This document shows, piece by piece, positions 57,459 through 64,000 of a stretch of DNA of 64,000 nucleotides; the first letter of the stretch is position 1; each line of letters opens with the position of its first letter. The DNA comes from Streptomyces sp. NRRL B-24085 (lineage in GTDB: Bacteria > Actinomycetota > Actinomycetes > Streptomycetales > Streptomycetaceae): the NCBI RefSeq assembly GCF_001282115.1, contig NZ_LJBR01000064.1, positions 1 through 64,000 on the forward strand. Reading direction: 5' to 3'. Below the pieces are notes generated by a model. It was given only the letters and a program-made list of their open reading frames with translations. It did not search any database and had not been told where the DNA came from. Position numbers and translations under genes: made by a program.

Positions 57459-58685
57459 CTACGCCACGACCGCCTCGTGGACCAGCCGTTTGAGGTCGGG
57501 GAAGAGCTTCAGCGTCTTCGGCCGCACCTGGGTGTGGAACTGCACGGTCAGATCGCGGACCGGGTCGACCCAGAACGTCGTGGACGCCGCCCCGCTCCAG
57601 CCGAAGGTACCGGCGGTCGAGGGTGCCAGGGTGCGGGCCGGGTCGATCACCACCGAGACACCGAGGCCGAAGCCGACGCCGTCGTTGCCGGGCTCGTCGT
57701 GGGCCGGTTTGGTGCCGAACGCGCGCAGGTCGGCGCCGCCCGGGAGGTGGTTGGACGTCATCAGGTCCACCGTCGCGGCCGACAGCAGGCGGGTGCCGCC
57801 CAGTTCGCCCCGGCGGCGCAGCAGCTCCGCGAACCGGTGGACGTCGTACGCCGACGCCGCCAGGCCGCCGCTGCCGGACAGCAGGCGGGGGCGGCCACGC
57901 AGCGGCAGTCCGGGGACCGGCTCGATGGAGCCGTCGTCCTTCTCGCCGTACAACTCCGCCAGCCGGTCCGCCTGTTCGTCCGGCACCCAGAAGCCGGCGT
58001 CGGTCATCCCGAGCGGGCCGAAGACGCGCTCGGCGAAGAAGGCGTCCAGGGTCTGGCCGGACGCGACCTCGATGACCCGGCCCAGGACGTTGGAGGCGAC
58101 CGAGTAGTTCCACTGGGTGCCCGGCTCGAACTGGAGCGGCAGGCTCGCGTACACGTCGACGGTCTTCGCGAGGTCGGAGCCGGGCAGCACGGACGACTCC
58201 AGGCCGGCCTCCCGGTAGAGGGCGTCGACCGGGTGGGAGTGGTAGAAGGCGAAGGTCAGGCCCGCGGTGTGGGTCATCAGATGCCGGATGAGGACCGGGC
58301 CGTCCGCGGGGCGGGTCGTGACGTCGTCGCCGGAGCCGTCCACGTAGACGCGGGGCCGCGCGAACGCCGGCAGGTACTCGGCGACCGGGTCGTCCAGCGA
58401 CAGCCTGCCCTCCTCGACCAGCATCAGGGCGGCCACCGAGGTGACCGGCTTGGTCATCGAGTAGATCCGCCACAGGGTGTCGGCCTCGACCGGCAGGCCG
58501 GCTGCGAGGTCACGGTGGCCGTGCGTGGTGAGGTGGGCGACGCGTCCGCCGCGGGCGACGGACACCAGGAAGCCGGGTATGCGGCCCTCGTCGACATAGT
58601 GGGCGAAGTGCCGGTCGAGGCGGTCGAGCGCCTTCTCGTCCAGTCCCACCTCACCGGGATCGACCTCTTGTCGAAGCTGTGCCAT
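57459..58685 (-). CDS. Beta-lactamase-fold serine hydrolase
   Basis: A 408-residue class C beta-lactamase/EstB-like enzyme. The SxxK nucleophile is Ser76-Met-Thr-Lys79, and the Tyr of a YSV motif lies at about two-fifths of its length. No signal peptide is seen. It is not closely related to the hydrolase at 35707 beyond the fold. The gene ends 32 bp from the convergent saccharopine gene. Probably an esterase; substrate unknown. Confidence 0.88.
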   Translation of the reverse strand: MAQLRQEVDPGEVGLDEKALDRLDRHFAHYVDEGRIPGFLVSVARGGRVAHLTTHGHRDLAAGLPVEADTLWRIYSMTKPVTSVAALMLVEEGRLSLDDPVAEYLPAFARPRVYVDGSGDDVTTRPADGPVLIRHLMTHTAGLTFAFYHSHPVDALYREAGLESSVLPGSDLAKTVDVYASLPLQFEPGTQWNYSVASNVLGRVIEVASGQTLDAFFAERVFGPLGMTDAGFWVPDEQADRLAELYGEKDDGSIEPVPGLPLRGRPRLLSGSGGLAASAYDVHRFAELLRRRGELGGTRLLSAATVDLMTSNHLPGGADLRAFGTKPAHDEPGNDGVGFGLGVSVVIDPARTLAPSTAGTFGWSGAASTTFWVDPVRDLTVQFHTQVRPKTLKLFPDLKRLVHEAVVA

Positions 58686-58842
58686 CGCTCTCCTCCGTCG
58701 CAGCGTCGAGGTGCGGACCGACCTACCCGGCCCGGACCGCCTCAGACATCATCGTCGCTCAGAAAACCGCGACGAGCTGCGGGTCTGCCGGGAATCCGGG
58801 GGCGCGGGAATGCCCGGCCGGGCCGGGCCGGTTGACCGAGTC

Positions 58843-59292
58843 ATGACCGAGGACGCGACACAGGACGCACTGCTCCGACTGCTCTCCGAGAGCCACGGCG
58901 GGGTGTTGACCACCCTCAAGCGCGACGGCCGCCCCCAGCTGTCGAACGTCACGCACGCCTACTACCCCGACGAGCGGATCATCCGGGTCTCCCTGACCGA
59001 CGACCGCGCCAAGACCCGTAATCTGCGCCGGGATCCCCGTGCCTCGTACCACGTGACGACGGCGGACCGGTGGGCGTACACCGTCGCCGAGGGCACGGCC
59101 GAGCTCACGCCCGTGGCCCAGGACCCGCACGACGACACGGTCGAGGAACTCGTCCGCCTGTACCGGGACGTCCAGGGCGAACACCCCGACTGGGACGACT
59201 ACCGGGCAGCGATGGTCCGCGACCGGCGACTGGTGCTGCGGCTGCGGGTGGAACGCGCGTACGGGATCCCCACCGGGACGCTGACCGGCTGA
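58843..59292 (+). CDS. PPOX-class F420-dependent protein, paralogue of the PKS-cluster gene
   Basis: A 149-residue split-barrel protein strikingly similar to the one at 22154-22600. Both carry GVLxTLKRDGRPQLSNV, DDRAKTRN-x-RRDPR and a similar RLVLRxRVERxYG C-terminus. This copy lies outside the polyketide block. Start chosen at ATG 58843 by alignment with its paralogue; the ribosome binding site is weak. Confidence 0.85.
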   Translation: MTEDATQDALLRLLSESHGGVLTTLKRDGRPQLSNVTHAYYPDERIIRVSLTDDRAKTRNLRRDPRASYHVTTADRWAYTVAEGTAELTPVAQDPHDDTVEELVRLYRDVQGEHPDWDDYRAAMVRDRRLVLRLRVERAYGIPTGTLTG

Positions 59293-59521
59293 CCGGCTCG
59301 CCGCTGTCCGCCGGATCCGCGAGCCGGGGGCGTACGCGTATGGCCGGCGCGGGGAATCCGCCCACCCGCGCCGCCCGCCGCCAGGAACTCGCCCGTCCTC
59401 GACCGCACGCACCGGCCACCGCCGTCCGCCGGTCCTACGACCCCGGGCGCAGGGCGGACGGCCGATGTGCCAGGGAACGGCGGTCGCCTACGCTGACCGG
59501 CACATCCAGGGAGAGGACACC

Positions 59522-59932
59522 ATGCCCGTCAACGGTCACAGTCACCTGCGCATCGCCCGTCCCTCCCGGGACCTGGCCGCCGCCGAGCGGTTCTGGGCCG
59601 GAGGGCTCGGCCTGGGGGTCGTATGGCGTGCGGAGGGCGGTTCCGAACCGGGTGAGCACGACCTGTTGATGCTCGGGTGGCCGGACGCCGGCTGGCACCT
59701 GGAGCTGGTGCACGAGCGGGGCCGGCCCGTCGAACCCCGCCCCACCGAGGAGGATCTCCTGGTGGTCTACGTCGACGGGCCGGTGCCGGACGACCTGGTC
59801 GCCCGGCTGGAGGCGCACGGCGGGAAGCGGGTGCTCTCGCCGAACCCGTACTGGAACGAGTGGGGCGTCACCGTGCAGGACCCGGACGGCTACCGGCTGG
59901 TGCTGTGCACGCGGAGCTGGTCCAACCGGTAG
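59522..59932 (+). CDS. VOC-family (glyoxalase-like) protein
   Basis: A 136-residue vicinal-oxygen-chelate protein of two beta-alpha-beta-beta-beta modules (HSHLRIARPSRDLAAAERFWAG at the start, VQDPDGYRLVLC at the end). Such proteins are lyases, dioxygenases, or antibiotic-binding resistance proteins. No neighbour specifies its role. The ATG at 59522 follows GAGAGGAC. Confidence 0.85.
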   Translation: MPVNGHSHLRIARPSRDLAAAERFWAGGLGLGVVWRAEGGSEPGEHDLLMLGWPDAGWHLELVHERGRPVEPRPTEEDLLVVYVDGPVPDDLVARLEAHGGKRVLSPNPYWNEWGVTVQDPDGYRLVLCTRSWSNR

Positions 59933-59947
59933 ACGCGACGGGCGGGG

Positions 59948-61306
59948 TCAGGCCGTCACCTTCTGCGGACGGGGCACCTCCCGGGGCGTACGCGAGCCGA
60001 GGTCCTCCGTGGCGACCCTGTGGGTCTCGCGGGCCGTCAGCGCCGCGATCACCGGCGGCACGCACAGAGCCGCGGTGAACAGGGCCACCGAGGACCAGTC
60101 GGTGCCGTCCGGCCCCGCGATCTGCGCCGCGAAGGTGACCGCGAAACCGGCCACCGCGAACCCGATCTGCGTGCCGACCGCCATGCCCGACAGCCGGACC
60201 CGGGTGGAGAACATCTCGCCGTAGAAGGACGGCCAGACCCCGTTCGCGGCGCTGTAGACGACACCGAAGGCGACGATGCCGAGCAGCAGCGTCAGCGGGT
60301 AGTTGCCCGTGGAGACAGCCCACAGGTACAGGAACATCGTCACCGCGCTGCCCACCGCCCCGACCAGGAAGACCGGCCGGCGCCCGATGCGGTCGGACAG
60401 CGTGGCCCACAGGGGGATCGCCGCGAGCGCGACGAGGTTGGCCAGCGCGCCCACCCACAGCATCGAGGAACGGCTCATCCCGACCGCGTCGCTCGTCGCG
60501 TACGCCAGCGCCCACACCGTGAAGATCGTGGACACCGACGCGATCAGCGCGCCCCCGATCACCCGCAGCACGTCCGCCCAGTGCTCCCGCAGCAGCACCG
60601 CCAGCGGCAGCCTCACGACCTCGCCGGAGGCGGCCTGCTGCTCGAACGCCGGTGTCTCGTCCAGCTTGCGGCGGATGACGAAGCCGACCACGGCGACCGC
60701 CACGCTCAGCCAGAACGGCACCCGCCAGCCCCAGGACAGCAGGTGCTCCTCGGGCAGCGCGGCGACCGGCAGGAAGACAAGGGTGGCGAGCAGTTGCCCG
60801 CCCTGGGTGCCGCTGAGCGTGAAGCTGGTGAAGAAGCCCCGCCGGTGCGCCGGCGCGTGTTCCAGGCTCATGGAGTTGGCGCTGGCCTGCTCACCGGCCG
60901 CGGAGATGCCCTGGAGGACCCGGCACAGCACCAGCAGGACCGGGGCGAGGGCGCCGACCTGGTGGCGGGTGGGCAGACAGCCGATGAGGAAGGTCGACAG
61001 GCCCATCAGGACCAGCGTGAACACCATGATCTTCTTGCGGCCGACCCGGTCGCCGACATGCCCGAGGAAGAGCGCGCCGACCGGCCGGGCCGCGTAGGCG
61101 ACCCCGAACGTGGCCAGCGACAGCAGGGTCGCCGTGGCCGGGTCGGACTCGTCGAAGAACACCTTCGGGAAGATCAGGGCTGCGGCGCTGCCGTAGATGA
61201 AGAAGTCGTAGTACTCCAGGGCGCTGCCGATCCAGGCGGCGGTGGCGGCCTTTTTCGGTTGCCCGGCGGCTTGGGCGGGGTCGCGGGGGGCGACGGTGGG
61301 CGTCAC
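59948..61306 (-). CDS. MHS-family MFS permease (shikimate/organic acid)
   Basis: A 452-residue metabolite:H+ symporter of the MHS group with 12 predicted segments and the motif GHVGDRVGRKK. The N-terminal SALEYYDFFIYGSAAALIFPKVFF is typical of ShiA/ProP/KgtP proteins. Next to a shikimate dehydrogenase homologue it probably imports shikimate or quinate. The GTG at 61306 follows AAGGAG. Confidence 0.88.
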   Translation of the reverse strand: MTPTVAPRDPAQAAGQPKKAATAAWIGSALEYYDFFIYGSAAALIFPKVFFDESDPATATLLSLATFGVAYAARPVGALFLGHVGDRVGRKKIMVFTLVLMGLSTFLIGCLPTRHQVGALAPVLLVLCRVLQGISAAGEQASANSMSLEHAPAHRRGFFTSFTLSGTQGGQLLATLVFLPVAALPEEHLLSWGWRVPFWLSVAVAVVGFVIRRKLDETPAFEQQAASGEVVRLPLAVLLREHWADVLRVIGGALIASVSTIFTVWALAYATSDAVGMSRSSMLWVGALANLVALAAIPLWATLSDRIGRRPVFLVGAVGSAVTMFLYLWAVSTGNYPLTLLLGIVAFGVVYSAANGVWPSFYGEMFSTRVRLSGMAVGTQIGFAVAGFAVTFAAQIAGPDGTDWSSVALFTAALCVPPVIAALTARETHRVATEDLGSRTPREVPRPQKVTA

Positions 61307-61335
61307 GGGGTGCTCCTTCGGGGGGACTCCGGGAG

Positions 61336-61363
61336 CTATCCAGTTAATTAACCCACTGGATAG
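61336..61363. promoter_or_regulatory. Palindromic operator upstream of MHS permease
   Basis: CTATCCAGT-N10-ACTGGATAG: perfect 9-bp arms around an AT-rich centre (TAATTAACCC), 30 bp upstream of the permease start, between it and the TetR gene. Confidence 0.65.
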
Positions 61364-61431
61364 TTAGTAGCGGTTGCGGAGGATGTTGCGCCCGCATGTC
61401 CGGCGTGTCAAGGGGTCGTACCGGGCCCGGC

Positions 61432-62097
61432 TCAGTCCGCCGCACGCTCCGCGGTCAGATACGCGATCACCATGTCCCCCAGCATGGCCCGGTAGTGCTC
61501 GCGCTGTTCCGGGGCGACCAGGTCGCGGCCGAAGAGGGCGCCGAAGGTGTGCCGGTTGGCGACCCTGAAGAAGCAGAACGAGCTGATCATCGCGTGCAGG
61601 TCGACCGCGTCCACGTCCGCGGTGAACAGGCCGGACTCCTGCCCCGAGGCCAAAATGCGGCGGATCACGTCGAGCGCGGGGGAGCCGATCCTGCCGAGCT
61701 TCTCGGAGCCGGCGATGTGCTCGGCCCCGTGGATGTTCTCGATGCTGACCAGACGGATGAAGTCGGGGTGCTGCTCGTGGTGGTCGAAGGTCAGCTCCGC
61801 GAGGCGCCGGATCGCGGCGACCGGGTCCAGGTGCTCGACGTCCAGCTCCTGCTCCGCCTCCCGGATCACGCCGTACGCCCGCTCCAGGACGGCGGTGAAC
61901 AACTGCTCCTTGCCGCCGAAGTAGTAGTAGATCATCCGCTTGGTGGTACGGGTGCGGGCGGCGATCTCGTCGACGCGGGCGCCGTCGTAGCCGGCCCGCG
62001 CGAACTCCTGGGTGGCCACGTCGAGGATCTCGGCCTGGGTGCGGGCGGCGTCACGGATCCGCCCGCCGGGTCGTGCCGGTTCGTCGACGCTGGTCAT
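61432..62097 (-). CDS. TetR-family regulator of shikimate/quinate module
   Basis: A 221-residue TetR regulator with helix-turn-helix VDEIAARTRTTKRMIYYYFGGKEQLF and a C-terminal TetR_C-type domain. It is divergent from the aroE-like gene and on the same strand as the permease, so it likely controls both. The ATG at 62097 faces an imperfect palindrome in the divergent promoter. Confidence 0.88.
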   Translation of the reverse strand: MTSVDEPARPGGRIRDAARTQAEILDVATQEFARAGYDGARVDEIAARTRTTKRMIYYYFGGKEQLFTAVLERAYGVIREAEQELDVEHLDPVAAIRRLAELTFDHHEQHPDFIRLVSIENIHGAEHIAGSEKLGRIGSPALDVIRRILASGQESGLFTADVDAVDLHAMISSFCFFRVANRHTFGALFGRDLVAPEQREHYRAMLGDMVIAYLTAERAAD

Positions 62098-62182
62098 CGG
62101 GTTCCTTCGGGAGAGCGGCCGGTGCCGCAGATTCTAGAAGGCGCCGCCCCGCTCTTCCCCGGCGGCCGTCCGGCTGATATAG

Positions 62183-62206
62183 CTAACGTACTGGTTCGTA
62201 CATTAG
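62183..62206. promoter_or_regulatory. Imperfect palindrome, probable TetR operator
   Basis: CTAACGTAC-TGGTTC-GTACATTAG: 9-bp arms with one mismatch in the 129-bp gap between the TetR and aroE-like genes. A TetR site is expected here. Confidence 0.6.
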
Positions 62207-62226
62207 TGCTCGGCTCAGGAGGTCGC

Positions 62227-63123
62227 GTGGCCAGGGACTCGTTTCTCGTCGGACTGATCGGCGCCGGCATCGGCCCCTCGCTGAGCCCGGCGCTGCACGA
62301 GCGGGAGGCGGACCGGCAGGGCCTGCGCTGTCTGTACCGGCTCATCGACATCGACGTGCTCGGTGTGCGCCCCGAGGCGGTCGGCGAACTGGTGCGGGCC
62401 GCCCGCGACCTCGGTTTCGACGGGCTGAACATCACCCACCCCTGCAAGCAGCTGGTCATCGGGCACCTGGACGCGCTCAGCCCGCAGGCCGAGGCGCTGG
62501 GCGCGGTCAACACCGTCGTCTTCGAGAACGGCCGGGCGACCGGGCACAACACGGACGTCACCGGCTTCGCCGCGTCCTTCGCGCGCGGGCTGCCCGACGT
62601 GCCCCTGGACCGGGTCGTGCAACTGGGCGCCGGAGGGGCGGGGGCGGCCGTCGCACACGCCATGCTCACCCTGGGCGCCGGGCGGGTCACGGTCGTCGAC
62701 GCGCTCGCCGACCGGGCCGCCGCCCTCGCCGCCGCCCTGAACGGCCACTTCGGCGAGGGACGCGCGGCCGCGGCCGGCCCGGACCGGCTGGCCCCGCTGC
62801 TGGCCGACGCCGACGGTCTCGTGCACGCGACCCCCACCGGCATGGCCGCCCATCCCGGACTGCCGCTGCCGGCCGGCCTGCTGCGCCCCGAGCTGTGGGT
62901 CGCCGAGGTCGTCTACCGCCCGCTGGAGACCGAACTGCTGCGCACCGCCCGCACGCTGGGCTGCGCCACGCTCGACGGGGGCGGGATGGCCGCCTTCCAG
63001 GCCGCGGACGCGTTCCGGCTGTTCACGGGGCGGGAGCCGGACGCGGCCCGGATGCTCGCGGACATCGCCGAACTGGCGGCCGCGGCCGGCACCCCCGAGC
63101 AGCCCCGGATCACTGCCGGTTGA
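62227..63123 (+). CDS. Shikimate/quinate dehydrogenase
   Basis: A 298-residue AroE-family enzyme with the substrate motif GLNITHPCKQ (catalytic Lys), the GHNTD Asp, and the glycine-rich LGAGGAGAAVAHA NAD(P) motif. Separate from any aro cluster and beside an MHS permease and TetR gene, it probably serves shikimate or quinate use (QsuD/YdiB-like) rather than aromatic synthesis. The GTG at 62227 follows AGGAGG. The last 14 bp overlap the convergent membrane protein gene. Confidence 0.9.
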   Translation: MARDSFLVGLIGAGIGPSLSPALHEREADRQGLRCLYRLIDIDVLGVRPEAVGELVRAARDLGFDGLNITHPCKQLVIGHLDALSPQAEALGAVNTVVFENGRATGHNTDVTGFAASFARGLPDVPLDRVVQLGAGGAGAAVAHAMLTLGAGRVTVVDALADRAAALAAALNGHFGEGRAAAAGPDRLAPLLADADGLVHATPTGMAAHPGLPLPAGLLRPELWVAEVVYRPLETELLRTARTLGCATLDGGGMAAFQAADAFRLFTGREPDAARMLADIAELAAAAGTPEQPRITAG

Positions 63124-64000
63124 TGGTCCGGGTGACCCCGGCGAAGACCGTCGTCGCGAGGATCCAGCCCGCGATGACCAGGGCGTACGACAGCGACTGG
63201 TACCAGCCCCGCGGAGCGAAGGCGCCCTCCTGGCCGAAGGAGATCACCGGCAGCAGCAGGTCGAGGGTGTAGAAGACCGGGTCGAAGTGCGGGGCCTCGC
63301 CCGCCTTCAGCGGCGGCGGATGGTGCAGGCCGAACGCGACCGAGCCGACGGCCAGCAGGGAGACCAGCCACACCCCCGCGCGCAGCGGGTGGAAGCCGTA
63401 GCCGACGGCGGCGTCCTGGACGTGGCCCCACAGCCGTCCGTACCAGGGCAGCGTCGCGCGACGGCGGCGCTGCTTGGCGAGCTGGACCAGCCGGGCGGCG
63501 TGGTCGTCGCCGATCCGGCGGTACGCGGCCGTCAACTGCTCGTAGGCGTGCGGGACATAGCCCTCCCGGTCGCGCTCCAGCATGGGAAGGCGGCGCTCGG
63601 CGGGCTCCTGCGGGGTGAGCGAGGTGTAGACGAGCTTGTTGAACTGCACCTCCTCCGGCACCACTTCCGGTTCCAGGAACAGGTCGTCGATCTGCGCGCG
63701 ACGCAGACTGAGGGTGCCCTCGACGGGCGGCCCCTTGCGCAGCCACAGCTCCCCGATGGTGGAGCTGTTCGCCCTGAGGGCGGCGTCGCCCGGGTTCGAC
63801 AGATGGGCGTACGAGAAGTCGAGCCGGCCCGCGATCCGGGCGCCCCGCAGGCCGATCCAGCCGAAGGCGTGCGACCGGCGCAGATGGAAGTCGCCCTCCA
63901 CGACGAGGGTCTGCGCGTCCAGGACGATGTCGCCGGGGTGGCTGAGCCGCGCGTCGTTGAGGTTGACGGAGCCGGCGACGGTGGCGCCGTTGAGACGGAC
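63110..64000 (-). CDS. Partial membrane protein with beta-helix-like N-terminal region
   Basis: The 5' end lies beyond base 64000; 296 codons are visible and the frame is open to the edge, so the GTG at 63901 is not the real start. The visible N-terminal part has repeated short strands (SFAHL-, LRGARI-, RLDFSYAHLSNPG-like turns) suggesting a pentapeptide/bactofilin-like stack. It is followed by a coiled basic linker (residues with RRIGDDHAARLVQLAKQRRRR) and two C-terminal transmembrane helices. Function unknown. Confidence 0.75.
   Translation of the reverse strand, partial: VRLNGATVAGSVNLNDARLSHPGDIVLDAQTLVVEGDFHLRRSHAFGWIGLRGARIAGRLDFSYAHLSNPGDAALRANSSTIGELWLRKGPPVEGTLSLRRAQIDDLFLEPEVVPEEVQFNKLVYTSLTPQEPAERRLPMLERDREGYVPHAYEQLTAAYRRIGDDHAARLVQLAKQRRRRATLPWYGRLWGHVQDAAVGYGFHPLRAGVWLVSLLAVGSVAFGLHHPPPLKAGEAPHFDPVFYTLDLLLPVISFGQEGAFAPRGWYQSLSYALVIAGWILATTVFAGVTRTINRQ

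Overview
The window looks like a Streptomyces chromosome (or a very close relative). Base composition is very GC-rich, with strong third-position GC in every real gene, many GTG and one TTG start, ATGA/GTGA-type overlaps, and a rare TTA codon in a pathway regulator. It contains Streptomyces-typical families: a SARP activator, a type II PKS, F420/PPOX-type reductases, and an acyl-CoA carboxylase epsilon subunit. No rRNA, tRNA, insertion sequence or CRISPR array was seen.

Region 1 (1 to about 36.8 kb) is the right-hand part of a type II aromatic polyketide cluster; the ACP gene is not in the window and probably lies to the left of base 1. It holds KS-alpha and KS-beta, a discrete malonyl transferase, an acyl-AMP ligase read in frame into an ABM-type oxygenase domain, an ActIII-like ketoreductase, two SRPBCC didomain aromatase/cyclases, an NTF2/SnoaL-like protein, an MBL-fold cyclase/thioesterase, a group A flavin monooxygenase, F420/PPOX-type proteins, an aldo/keto reductase, a FabL-like SDR, three methyltransferases, and a flavin-dependent halogenase with its flavin reductase. 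Precursor and cofactor supply is built in: carboxylase beta and epsilon subunits for malonyl-CoA, and a metK / sugar-kinase / metF cassette for methyl donor regeneration. Export and self-protection candidates are a cation/proton antiporter, a DrrAB-type ABC exporter, an MMPL transporter and an MFS protein. The expected product is an aromatic polyketide reduced at C9, probably halogenated and multiply methylated. No deoxysugar or glycosyltransferase genes are in this block. Regulation appears layered: a SARP gene with a TTA (bldA) codon, an atypical LuxR-type response regulator, and a TetR repressor whose 16-bp operator overlaps the -10 of both the ABC exporter promoter and, about 5.4 kb away, the MMPL promoter.

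Region 2 (about 36.9 to 46.3 kb) contains an EF-G paralogue with a possible short leader ORF, a CooC/MinD-like ATPase with a small companion, and a rightward operon of GNAT, lipoprotein substrate-binding protein, a fused two-domain ABC permease, MFS and a second GNAT. No ABC ATPase is present in it. A Zur-box-like sequence lies between the ATPase gene and this operon.

Region 3 (46.8 to 54.0 kb) is the most intriguing uncharacterised block. It has a CDP-alcohol phosphatidyltransferase, a medium-chain dehydrogenase, a 6-pyruvoyltetrahydropterin-synthase homologue with altered metal ligands, a GT4 glycosyltransferase, a methyltransferase, a lipid-flippase-like membrane protein, a creatininase-family amidohydrolase, and a GTP cyclohydrolase II paralogue carrying Met120 where the catalytic Tyr normally sits. 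Together they suggest a GTP-derived (formylamino-pyrimidine or pterin) building block placed on a glycosylated, membrane-associated product.

Region 4 (54.1 to 64 kb) holds an FAD amine oxidase with two saccharopine-pathway dehydrogenases, a beta-lactamase-fold serine hydrolase, a paralogue of the PKS-cluster F420/PPOX gene, a VOC protein, a shikimate/quinate uptake and dehydrogenase module with its TetR regulator, and a partial membrane protein running off the right edge.
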